Source of the DNA: Candidatus Desulfofervidaceae bacterium
GTDB taxonomy: Bacteria > Desulfobacterota > Desulfofervidia > Desulfofervidales > Desulfofervidaceae
Direction of reading: 5' to 3'
NCBI GenBank assembly: GCA_021160485.1
Contig: JAGHCL010000151.1
Span: forward strand, 1-9,199
DNA length: 9,199 nucleotides
In this document: positions 1 to 7,050 of the stretch, piece after piece
Layout of the letters: each line of letters starts with the position of its first letter
Numbering within the stretch: position 1 is the stretch's first letter
The notes under the pieces: model-generated
What the model saw: the letters and a program-made list of their open reading frames with translations, nothing else
Told to the model about the DNA's origin: nothing
Database searches by the model: none
Position numbers and translations under genes: made by a program

Positions 1-64
1 CGTAGTCAGGACAATCTGGGTTCCAGCAGAAGGAACCAGGCAAAACCAATCGTGTGTGTTCCAT
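1..64 (-). CDS. Transposase N-terminus (partial, runs off the left edge)
   Basis: Only 21 codons are visible, starting with ATG at 64 and reading leftward off the window. The peptide contains C-W-N-P-D-C-P-D-Y, with the next codon beginning with G. This matches the CPNPDCPDYG-type zinc-ribbon start that I know from many insertion-sequence transposases, where a helix-turn-helix and a DDE catalytic domain normally follow. The start is well supported: a GGGGGA ribosome-binding site (76-71) lies six bases before the ATG, and a TATAAT-like -10 box sits about 30 bases upstream. The element would end somewhere to the right of base 64, probably before about 130, but I cannot place its terminal repeat or a target duplication with only one end visible. 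The identification rests on one short motif, so an unrelated zinc-ribbon protein is possible. The catalytic part is outside the window, so I cannot tell whether the gene is intact. Confidence 0.5.
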   Translation of the reverse strand, partial: MEHTRLVLPGSFCWNPDCPDY

Positions 65-87
65 TTTCTATCCCCCAATCGTTTGAT

Positions 88-104
88 GTGTATCCATTAT
101 ACAC
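88..104 (-). promoter_or_regulatory. Palindrome with an embedded -10 box upstream of the transposase fragment
   Basis: GTGTA (88-92) and TACAC (100-104) form a perfect 5-base inverted repeat around a 7-base centre. Read on the minus strand, TATAAT (101-96) overlaps the right arm and the centre, about 31 bases before the transposase ATG. No good -35 box sits 16-18 bases further up (AGTCTC at 17). This could be the transposase promoter with an overlapping binding site, or part of the element's terminal structure. The arms are short, so chance cannot be excluded. Confidence 0.35.
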
Positions 105-372
105 CAACACGAAATAGGGAGACTACCAGAAATTATGCCTATTCTATATTTAAAGAGATTCGCTATAAGATTTGGATATTTTGCTGTAATAGTTCATAAG
201 GAGTCTTTGTTTATTGTATGGAATTATTAATAAGGGAGAATTGCGTTTTAATAGGTTATTTTTCACTTAATTTTAAGACTTATTGTAAGATATTTCTTCT
301 TAGAGATAAAACTTCTACCTTTCTCTCTTAATTTTTCCTCATTTCCTTGTTTAAAATACCCTTATTCAAAAA

Positions 373-390
373 TCAATCGCGGATTTTGGG
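373..390 (+). repeat. Short intergenic motif, copy A (AATCGCGGATTTTGGG type)
   Basis: The stretch TCAATCGCGGATTTTGGG stands out as GC-richer than its surroundings. Its CGCGGATTTTGGG part matches CGCGGATTTAGGG at 7007-7019 at 12 of 13 bases. Its TCAATCGCGGATT part matches TCAATCACGGGTT at 8680-8692 at 11 of 13 bases. All copies lie between genes. They may be worn copies of a small dispersed repeat or a shared binding site; at this length chance is not excluded. Confidence 0.25.
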
Positions 391-414
391 TGTTTCTCAA
401 CGGTATCTTATAGT
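386..414 (+). promoter_or_regulatory. Weak sigma70-type promoter candidate for the SbcD-SbcC-like pair
   Basis: TTGGGT (386-391) and TATAGT (409-414) are separated by 17 bases. The -10 box matches the consensus at 5 of 6 positions, the -35 box only in TTG. Transcription would begin near 421, leaving about a 40-base leader before the ATG at 465. In AT-rich DNA such matches are common, so this is a suggestion only. The -35 box overlaps the short motif at 373-390. Confidence 0.3.
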
Positions 415-464
415 CCTAACCCAACTCCCTTGCCTTTGGTATTCAGGTTTGCTACATTTCTTGT

Positions 465-1535
465 ATGCGGTTATTGCATACAGCCGATTTGCATTTAGGG
501 CGGAAAGGACGAGAAGAAGACATCTGGAAGCAGTGGGAGAAGATTATCACTGTTGCCCAAAAAGAAGGCGTAAATGTCTTGGTTATTGCTGGCGATGTGT
601 TTGATGATGGTCGGGCTGAAAAGGAAGTAAAAGAAAAGTTCTGCCGCTCTTTAGAAAGACTAACCAGAGAAGGCATGACCGTATTTATTATTCCTGGGAA
701 TCATGATCTAAGACGGGGCAACGCACTTGCAGGTATAAATCTCCCTGGTGTAAAAGTAGTGTTTGATTACATGGTGGTTACGCTGGGGAAAGTCACCTTA
801 CACCTCTTCCCTTTCTCTCCTCAACTTGATGGGCCCAGAATGGTGCAATTAAGAAAGGATGCGGCTGGTGAGTATCAAATTGGAGTTTGTCATGCCAGCT
901 ATGTAGCCTTGCCCGATGTTTTTCGTGACCTAGGTGAGAGTCAGGCCATCCATTGTCCCCTGGTATCAGAGGATATAGTAGTCCTTGACTTTGACTATCT
1001 GGCCTTGGGACACTACCACAATGCCAAATCCTGGCAGGTAGGAAAAACCCATTGTGCTTATACTGGCAGTATTGAGCCCCTTTCTTTTAAAGAAACCGCT
1101 CCCAGACAGATATTTATGATAGAATGTGGACATAGTCTGGATATTAAGCCAATAGAAATCGGCTGTCAGCGTCCTTATCTCTCTTATCAATGGCAACTGG
1201 GCGTAGATGTAGAAGAAAAAGATATCGAGCAACAACTGGCAACATTGGCCCAAAGGCTTTCTCCCTGTTTCCTTCGTCTTACCCTGCGTGGACTTGTCAA
1301 AAATAAATTATTTTTAAAAGATGTTATTTTGCGAGCCCAGGAGCTTTTTCAGTCTCAGGGCATAGCAGTCAATTTCTTTGACGAAACAGTAGATTTAACC
1401 TGGGTAAAAGAACATCGTCTCAGCCGTCTGTTTTATGAAATCTGTCAGGAAAGGGCAGAAGAAGACCAGATACTGTGGCAGCGGGTATTTTACCGGGGCA
1501 TCAGTCTGTTAAAACAGGTAGAAGATGTGGATTAA
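465..1535 (+). CDS. SbcD/Mre11-type DNA nuclease (YhaO-like metallophosphoesterase)
   Basis: A 356-residue protein with the calcineurin-like phosphoesterase fold of SbcD/Mre11 nucleases, which trim and open double-strand DNA ends together with an SbcC/Rad50 ATPase. All metal-binding blocks are present in order: D8-x-H10 in the opening HTADLHLGR, G43-D44, G78-N-H-D81, H143 in CHAS, and G182-H-Y-H185, followed by the GSIEP turn near residue 201. The C-terminal 120 residues or so match no motif I know, but fit the capping/ATPase-binding part of this family. The length is a little under E. coli SbcD (about 400) and closer to the YhaO type. The ATG at 465 places HTADLH at the usual N-terminal position; an in-frame TAA at 417-419 rules out a much longer start, although no strong ribosome-binding site is visible. 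The last 11 bases overlap the next gene, which supports co-translation with its ATPase partner. Expected to be cytoplasmic. Confidence 0.88.
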   Translation: MRLLHTADLHLGRKGREEDIWKQWEKIITVAQKEGVNVLVIAGDVFDDGRAEKEVKEKFCRSLERLTREGMTVFIIPGNHDLRRGNALAGINLPGVKVVFDYMVVTLGKVTLHLFPFSPQLDGPRMVQLRKDAAGEYQIGVCHASYVALPDVFRDLGESQAIHCPLVSEDIVVLDFDYLALGHYHNAKSWQVGKTHCAYTGSIEPLSFKETAPRQIFMIECGHSLDIKPIEIGCQRPYLSYQWQLGVDVEEKDIEQQLATLAQRLSPCFLRLTLRGLVKNKLFLKDVILRAQELFQSQGIAVNFFDETVDLTWVKEHRLSRLFYEICQERAEEDQILWQRVFYRGISLLKQVEDVD

Positions 1536-3984
1536 AAGGCTCGTTTTAAAAAATTTTGGCGTCTTTACTGACCATACCTTTTCCTTCAAACCAGGCCTTA
1601 ATATCATCTATGGCCCTAATGAAGCTGGAAAAAGCACCATCTTTGACGCGATAGAAAGTGCCTTTTTCAGGCGAATAAAAAGTAAGAGGCGGTATAAAGG
1701 TGAGGTCAAACTGTGGCTGGTGCTGCCTGAAGGAGAGGAAATAGAGGTAAAAAAACAAAGGCCAGCCTGGTTAAAAACGGTTGACCTGGAACTGTTTGAA
1801 AATATCTATTTCGTGCGCACGGGCGAAATTGAGTTTGTTAAGGAAACACAGTTTCTGGAAAACTTAAAGGCTAAATTGCTCAATGTAAGCGGATTATATG
1901 AAGCCAAAAATCGTTTAGTTTCTGCTCTGGGGAAAAGTCTGAAAAGCCTTGGCGAAAGATATACCCGTGCGGGCGAGCTAAATCAGGAGTTAGAAGCCAC
2001 AGAAAGGATGCTCAAGGAATTGCAAACAAAAAAGGAAGAATATCTTGAAATCAGGCACCTTGAGAAAAAAAGGCAGGAATTGGAAGAGGAAAGAAAAAGA
2101 CTAGAGGAAGAAAGGGCAATCTTAGTACAAAAACAAAAACTTATTACCCAAAGTCATCAAAAACGCACTCTACTGGAACGCTATAAACAATGCCAGCAGG
2201 CACTGCAGGTAAAACAGGATATTATCGCTTTGGAACAAAAACTCGCCTCTCTGGCTGCCTTTACCGAAGAAGATGGCACAAGGCTGGAGAAATTACAGGA
2301 AGAACAGAAAAGTCTGCATCAGGAAGCCATTTATTTAGAACAACAATCAAATGAGATTAAAAATCAGCTTGAAGATAAAAAAGAGCGGTTAAAAACATTA
2401 GAACAAGAAAAGAGAGCTTATGATTTAGAGCAGGAAAAAAAGTTTTTGCATGCTAAGCAATATGCTCAATTTAACCAGGAAGATGCCCAGAAGTTGCTCA
2501 ATTTAACTGAAAAAAAGACCTATTTAGCAGATGCCAAAGAAAAGGCCGCTACTAAATTAAAGACTTATAAACAACAGCTTACCACCCTCACAGAATCCCT
2601 GACCCAAGCAGAAACACAACTTGCCCACACGCAGAAGGCATACAAAGGCTGTCGCTGGCAAGTTGGATTGGGCGGAAGTCTGCTTTTGATTTCTCTGGTA
2701 GCTGCTTTCTGGCAACCCTGGACCTTAGTAGGTGCAGGCATAGGTATAGGCTGGATGATACTCTGGGGCTATAAATGGAAACGATTAAAACAGACGCTCA
2801 ATAGATATCAAAAGGAAATTGAGCATTGTAAATTACAATTAGAGCTTGAAAACACACACCTGAACACACTGGAACAGGAAATAGAAAAATACATAAGCGA
2901 GATAGAAAATATAACGCAGACAATAAACCAAATGTGCCAACAGGTAGGTGTGGTGGATATAGCCGCATATCAAGCTGCCCTTAAAGAGAAGACCTCTATA
3001 GAAAAGGAGTTACAGAGGCTTGGTCAACAACTGGAAATGCTAGATAAACAGATCCTTGCCTTTAAGGAAGAGATTAAGGTAGAGGAAGAAAGGTATCAAA
3101 TTCTTCGCGCTAAACAGAAGACATGTGCAAACAAGCTAAAGGCCGTAGAAAGAGAAATCGTCCAGATACTAAACCAGGTCGGGGTAAGTGCTATAAGCAT
3201 CTTTTTTAACCAGTTAGAAGAAAAAAAACATTTACAGGCCCAATTAAAGGCCCTGGAAAATAGGCTCCCTTCTTTTGACCCTAAAGAAGAAATGGCAGTT
3301 TTAGAAAGAAAGCTGGCCCAGTTTAAAGATGTGCCGGATAAAATAGCAGGAGCAGATAAGACAGAAACGACCCTGGAGGAAGTGCAATCAAGGCTTGAGA
3401 ATATTACCAATGAAATAGGCACTCTTCAGGGCATTATAAAAGAAAAATTACAAACCCTGGGGCAAAGCGAAGCCGAGGTCTTAAATCAACTTTATCAGGT
3501 AGAAACCGCATACGAAGCCCTTAAAACCGAACGACAAGAATGGCTACTTGTGTATAAGGTCCTTTTGGAAATGGAAAGGCGAGTAGAAAAACAACTGTTG
3601 CATATCTTGGAGAAACAGGCTTCAGACTGGTTCTCCTTCATTACCCAAGGACAATACGATGGCTTGTCCTTTCAAGACGGCCATCTCTTCGCCCGGAAAG
3701 GAAAAGAAATTTGTGGAGTAGAAGCATTAAGTACCGGAACAAAGGATCAACTCTACCTGGCTGCCCGTTTAGCCATGGCCCAGGAGATGGCTAAAAACAG
3801 ATTTTTCCTTCTTTTAGATGACCCTTTTTTAACCTGCGATAAAGAACGCACTATGCGCCTGCTGGCAGTGCTGAAAGAATTTTCTCAACGCTGCCAGATC
3901 CTTCTAGCCACAAAGGATGAGTGGTTGAAAGAACAAGCAAGTAAAGAAGCAAATGTGATTGAATTAACCCCTTTAACCCAATAA
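1525..3984 (+). CDS. SbcC/Rad50-like ATPase with central membrane hairpin (YhaN-like)
   Basis: An 819-residue split-ABC ATPase, the likely partner of the preceding nuclease. The N-terminal lobe opens with a short strand and Walker A G30-PNEAG-K36-S-T38. The C-terminal lobe has the ABC signature L735-S-T-G-T-K-D-Q and Walker B FLLL-D765-D766 followed by PFLTCD. Between them are two long Glu/Lys/Gln-rich coiled-coil arms (about 150-375 and 420-700). At the turn between the arms, where SbcC and Rad50 carry a Cys-x-x-Cys zinc hook, I see no CxxC. Instead there are two hydrophobic, Gly/Trp-rich stretches (about 380-396 and 400-416) joined by Q-P-W and followed by basic residues, as expected for a transmembrane hairpin. 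To my knowledge such an insert is known from YhaN-type proteins of Bacillus. The protein may therefore tie DNA-end processing to the inner membrane. It is shorter than E. coli SbcC (about 1048). The ATG sits inside the upstream gene, with AGGTAG just before it. Confidence 0.85.
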   Translation: MWIKRLVLKNFGVFTDHTFSFKPGLNIIYGPNEAGKSTIFDAIESAFFRRIKSKRRYKGEVKLWLVLPEGEEIEVKKQRPAWLKTVDLELFENIYFVRTGEIEFVKETQFLENLKAKLLNVSGLYEAKNRLVSALGKSLKSLGERYTRAGELNQELEATERMLKELQTKKEEYLEIRHLEKKRQELEEERKRLEEERAILVQKQKLITQSHQKRTLLERYKQCQQALQVKQDIIALEQKLASLAAFTEEDGTRLEKLQEEQKSLHQEAIYLEQQSNEIKNQLEDKKERLKTLEQEKRAYDLEQEKKFLHAKQYAQFNQEDAQKLLNLTEKKTYLADAKEKAATKLKTYKQQLTTLTESLTQAETQLAHTQKAYKGCRWQVGLGGSLLLISLVAAFWQPWTLVGAGIGIGWMILWGYKWKRLKQTLNRYQKEIEHCKLQLELENTHLNTLEQEIEKYISEIENITQTINQMCQQVGVVDIAAYQAALKEKTSIEKELQRLGQQLEMLDKQILAFKEEIKVEEERYQILRAKQKTCANKLKAVEREIVQILNQVGVSAISIFFNQLEEKKHLQAQLKALENRLPSFDPKEEMAVLERKLAQFKDVPDKIAGADKTETTLEEVQSRLENITNEIGTLQGIIKEKLQTLGQSEAEVLNQLYQVETAYEALKTERQEWLLVYKVLLEMERRVEKQLLHILEKQASDWFSFITQGQYDGLSFQDGHLFARKGKEICGVEALSTGTKDQLYLAARLAMAQEMAKNRFFLLLDDPFLTCDKERTMRLLAVLKEFSQRCQILLATKDEWLKEQASKEANVIELTPLTQ

Positions 3985-4017
3985 ACCCGTCCACGATTCC
4001 ACCCATTTTCTATGCAT

Positions 4018-4032
4018 AAGCTGAAGTAGCTT
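4018..4032 (+). other. Small stem-loop downstream of the SbcC-like gene
   Basis: AAGCT and AGCTT form a perfect 5-base stem around the loop GAAGT, 33 bases after the stop codon. No T-run follows, so this is not a convincing intrinsic terminator. It is the only clear hairpin in the 149-base gap before the AddB-like gene. Confidence 0.2.
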
Positions 4033-4084
4033 GCTAGATTGTAAAAGGTTGGACAGTAATCATAATGCAGCTCCAAGAGCCTAG

Positions 4085-4113
4085 TTGTTTTTATCGGTCA
4101 TTTGAATTATAAA
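4085..4113 (+). promoter_or_regulatory. Promoter candidate for the AddB-like gene
   Basis: TTGTTT (4085-4090) and TATAAA (4108-4113) are 17 bases apart; the -10 box matches the consensus at 5 of 6 positions. Transcription would start near 4120, leaving a very short leader that just includes the AAGAGGT ribosome-binding site (4121-4127) in front of the ATG at 4134. If real, the AddB-like gene can be expressed separately from the SbcD-SbcC-like pair. Confidence 0.45.
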
Positions 4114-4133
4114 TTGATACAAGAGGTTACAAT

Positions 4134-6896
4134 ATGCACCTTTTGGCTGTTCCTTTTCAGAGTGATATCTTAAAAATAGCCGCTCAGACCCTTCTTAAAG
4201 CACACACTGATCTCAGTCATATTGCTGTCATCTTCCCTACCCAGCGCAGTAAGATTTATTTTGGACAACAGCTGGCAGAATTGACCGGTAAAGAAGCTTT
4301 GTTATTACCCCGCCTATACGAAGTAAGCGAGTTTCTGGCTGAAGCCACTTTAAGTCCATATCCCGGGGTAATCCTTAATCAGTGGCAGAGAAATTTATTA
4401 TTAAAAGAAGCCATCTTTCAGGTTGAACTGGATATTTCTAGGCTTTTTGGTGAGGAAAAAGAGGCATGGACAGAGGACTTTTTGACCTTCGCTAGCGTGG
4501 GAAAACGATTACTCCGTTTTTATGATGAGATTATCCGTGAAGGAATCGAGTTTACCAGGTTAAAAAAACATGCTCTTTACACAGATTATGAGGCTCATAT
4601 TGAAATCCTGGAGGCAATCTGGAAACATTACACAGACCTATTACACAAAAACCAGTTTATTGACCCGGTAGTAAAAGAAACAGCCCTCCTGCTAGATGTC
4701 GATTTTTTAAAACAATTTAAGGCCGTCTATTTTGTCGGTGCTATTACCATGACTCATACTGAAACTGCTTTTTTCCAAAAACTGGACAGCCACGTGCCAC
4801 TGACTGTCTTTTTTCAGGCTGATAAAGCGGAAGGTCTTATTCCTCAACAAAATGTCATTCTAAAGCGCTGGGGAAAACACAGAAAGGACATAAAATGGAT
4901 TGAAATTCCAGAATTTTTCACTTTTAATCATGAAATCAAGGCCTTCCCTAACACCACCATGCAGATTGGTCTTATTCTGAAAGGCATCCAAGAAGCGTTG
5001 GCTAATGGAATTAAACCTCATAAAATTGGAATAATCTTGCCAGATGAAGCCCTAAAAAACCTACTTTTGACATATATTAATGAGCAAAACCTTAACTTAA
5101 CAATGGGATTGGATGTAAAACACACCCTAAGTTATAGTTTTTTGTATAACCTTTATAACCTCTTTGCTTCAGAAACCGAATATGGATTTTATTACAAACC
5201 ATTTTTAGAATGTTTAGCCCATCCTATTTTAAAGGCCCGCTGGCGCCAAGAATGTGAAAGGTGGTCAAGACGGGTATTAGAAAATAACTGGCTTTATGTA
5301 AAAACAGATGTTACTGATAACCTTTTTTCTTTCCTTAGAGAGACAAAGGAAAGGCTTAATGTTAGTTCTTTTAGTATATTCTGTCAGACCATAAGCCAAT
5401 TATTAGAAAACTGGCAAAACCATCCTGCTTTAAAACCTCTTTTTGCCCACTACCGCGAAATTAGAGGGTTAAACGCCATCTGGGCTGCTTTAGAAGAACT
5501 CACCACTTTAGATAAACTGGGGATAAAACTAGCTCAAGAACCTAACTTTCTCCAATATTTTCAATTTGTTTTAAAACATTTAGAAAGCTTAACCTATCCC
5601 TTACCAGCCCGCCTGACGAATGCCATTCAGGTAATGGGAGTTCTTGAAACAAGAAACCTTCGCTTTGATGTAGTCATTATTCCAGATATGAATGAAGGCT
5701 CATTTCCGGTGTATAGTGAAAAGGATATGTTTTTAAACACAGCCTTGCGCCAGCACTTGGGTTTACCTACATATCGGGAAAGAGAAGGCCTTTATCGCTA
5801 TTATTTTGAACGCTTGATAAAAGGAGCAAAAAGGGCATATCTTAGCTATGTAGATGATCCCACCCGAGGAGTAAGAAGTCGGTTTTTAGAAGCAATGATC
5901 TTTAGAGAATGGGAGGAGGGTAAAGATATCAAAGCAATAGAAGAAAGTATTAAAAATTACTGGCCTTATCTGCAAATAATGACAAGCGATATTTCCAAAT
6001 TATCAGTTAAAACTACTTCAAATACAAAAGGCAACCTGCCTCTTTACAAAAATACTCACACCATTTCCCGTCTGGAGCAACTAAAATTCAGTCCCACTGC
6101 CCTGCTGACCTATCAAATTTGTCCCTATAAATTCTACTTGCAATATGTGTTAAAAATTCAGCCCCCACCAGAAGTGAAAGAGCATCTAACTCCTCAGGAT
6201 AAGGGTCTGGCTTTACATATAGTTTTAAAAGAGATTTATAAAAAACGCCTCTGGGAAAAAGATGAAACGGAATTCCATCAATACCTGTGTGAAAGTGTGA
6301 TGAAGTATTTCCAAGGATTGCCTCAATTCTCCCAACCTGGAGCAAAGCTTGACATTATGATATTACAAGAGCAACTGCGTTTTTTTGTCAAAAATGAATA
6401 TCGAGATTTCCAAAAAGGATGGCAGCCAGAAATTAAATGGCTGGAACAAGAAATTGAAACAGAATTTTCTCTTGTTCCTTACTCTCCACGGGTAGTTTGT
6501 CTAAAAGGCATCCCTGACCGCATAGATAGAAAAGGAAGAGTGTTTAGGATCATAGATTACAAAACCGGACAGGCACCCAGCCCCAAGCAATGTGAGATTG
6601 GAGAAAACTTTAAGGGGATACAATTACCTTTTTACCTGTTTCTTTTACACAAAAAATTTGCAATTACTTATGACCAATGCGAGACACTGGCTTTTTATGA
6701 CTTAAAAGAAAGCTTTGAGATAAAAGACAACTGTTACCTTAGCTTTAAAAAGAATCCTTTTGCATATATGCAAGAATTTGAAGCCTGGCTAAAAGACATC
6801 TTAAGTAAAATCTTTGATCCCACCCAAGACTGGCTACCCAAAACTTCTCTGGATTGTAATTATTGTCCTTACCGGGAAATGTGCAATTGGGAATAG
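4134..6896 (+). CDS. AddB-like PD-(D/E)XK nuclease with Fe-S cluster cysteines
   Basis: A 920-residue protein resembling AddB, the partner of AddA in the AddAB helicase-nuclease that resects double-strand breaks for RecA-dependent repair. The N-terminus has a helicase-like strand ending in F34-P-T-Q-R-S-K where a P-loop would be, with no GxxxxGK[ST], so the motor site looks inactive. A second block, L504-E-T-R to D512-VVIIPDMNEGSFP525, is typical of the AddB family. The C-terminal nuclease domain shows I-P-D795, then D808-Y-K810-T-G, then Q830-L-P-F-Y, the RecB/AddB nuclease motifs in order. C663 (in CPYKFY) together with C908, C911 and C917 at the very end form the widely spaced four-cysteine set that binds a 4Fe-4S cluster in AddB. 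It is shorter than Bacillus AddB (about 1166). The ATG has an AAGAGGT ribosome-binding site. The gene follows the SbcD-SbcC-like pair, but no AddA-like gene is in view. An orphan member of the family acting alone is an alternative. Confidence 0.78.
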   Translation: MHLLAVPFQSDILKIAAQTLLKAHTDLSHIAVIFPTQRSKIYFGQQLAELTGKEALLLPRLYEVSEFLAEATLSPYPGVILNQWQRNLLLKEAIFQVELDISRLFGEEKEAWTEDFLTFASVGKRLLRFYDEIIREGIEFTRLKKHALYTDYEAHIEILEAIWKHYTDLLHKNQFIDPVVKETALLLDVDFLKQFKAVYFVGAITMTHTETAFFQKLDSHVPLTVFFQADKAEGLIPQQNVILKRWGKHRKDIKWIEIPEFFTFNHEIKAFPNTTMQIGLILKGIQEALANGIKPHKIGIILPDEALKNLLLTYINEQNLNLTMGLDVKHTLSYSFLYNLYNLFASETEYGFYYKPFLECLAHPILKARWRQECERWSRRVLENNWLYVKTDVTDNLFSFLRETKERLNVSSFSIFCQTISQLLENWQNHPALKPLFAHYREIRGLNAIWAALEELTTLDKLGIKLAQEPNFLQYFQFVLKHLESLTYPLPARLTNAIQVMGVLETRNLRFDVVIIPDMNEGSFPVYSEKDMFLNTALRQHLGLPTYREREGLYRYYFERLIKGAKRAYLSYVDDPTRGVRSRFLEAMIFREWEEGKDIKAIEESIKNYWPYLQIMTSDISKLSVKTTSNTKGNLPLYKNTHTISRLEQLKFSPTALLTYQICPYKFYLQYVLKIQPPPEVKEHLTPQDKGLALHIVLKEIYKKRLWEKDETEFHQYLCESVMKYFQGLPQFSQPGAKLDIMILQEQLRFFVKNEYRDFQKGWQPEIKWLEQEIETEFSLVPYSPRVVCLKGIPDRIDRKGRVFRIIDYKTGQAPSPKQCEIGENFKGIQLPFYLFLLHKKFAITYDQCETLAFYDLKESFEIKDNCYLSFKKNPFAYMQEFEAWLKDILSKIFDPTQDWLPKTSLDCNYCPYREMCNWE

Positions 6897-7050
6897 AGTT
6901 AAACGGTTGTTACAACTGTCTTGTAAAACACCTAGAAGCCTCTTTACTCTCTCTACTTCTGAGCCTCTGGGCGGAGTCTTAGTTACGATGGTTTACTCTT
7001 CGCAAACGCGGATTTAGGGGTTGAGCAAAATTGACGTAAAGTTATTTATT
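6897..7050. other. Convergent gap between the AddB-like gene and the lipoprotein gene
   Basis: This 154-base space receives transcripts from both sides, yet I see no strong bidirectional terminator, only a small GTTG-TTA-CAAC hairpin near 6905 and a loose AGAAG/CTTCT pair around 6932-6957. The right part is AT-rich. It holds a copy of the short CGCGGATTTAGGGG motif at 7007-7020. Confidence 0.4.
7007..7020 (+). repeat. Short intergenic motif, copy B
   Basis: CGCGGATTTAGGGG matches 373-390 at 12 of 13 aligned bases (the one difference is A for T before the G run). It sits in the convergent gap 30-44 bases past the end of the lipoprotein gene. See copy A for the possible meaning and the caution about chance. 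Confidence 0.25.

Larger units (their letters stand above)
105..464. other. AT-rich gap upstream of the SbcD-like gene, no convincing gene
   Basis: About 360 bases separate the transposase promoter region from the start of the SbcD-like gene. The stretch is very AT-rich up to about 350, with a pyrimidine-rich run around 310-355, and then less so. I see only short reading frames: a 36-codon frame from ATG 218 to 328, whose nearest Shine-Dalgarno-like AAGGAG (198-203) is 14 bases away and too far. There is no strong terminator hairpin with a T-run and no RNA gene I can recognise. The right end of the insertion element is probably in the first few tens of bases. A weak promoter candidate and a copy of a short motif shared with other gaps lie near the right end. 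Confidence 0.5.

Noticed and set aside
218..328. A 36-codon plus-strand frame starting at ATG 218 in the left gap.
   Set aside because: The AAGGAG site is 14 bases from the ATG, the composition is simply AT-rich, and the peptide shows no motif. It looks like chance.
347..604. An 85-codon plus-strand frame that overlaps the start of the SbcD-like gene.
   Set aside because: It starts with TTG, has no ribosome-binding site, and most of its length is an out-of-frame reading of the well-supported nuclease gene.
3096..3422. A 108-codon minus-strand frame inside the SbcC-like gene.
   Set aside because: It is the antisense shadow of a coiled-coil coding region, has Ser/Leu-rich low-information content, and no start signals.
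6905..6957. Possible intrinsic terminator in the convergent gap.
   Set aside because: The stems are four to five bases only and no T-run follows, so termination here is not supported by sequence.
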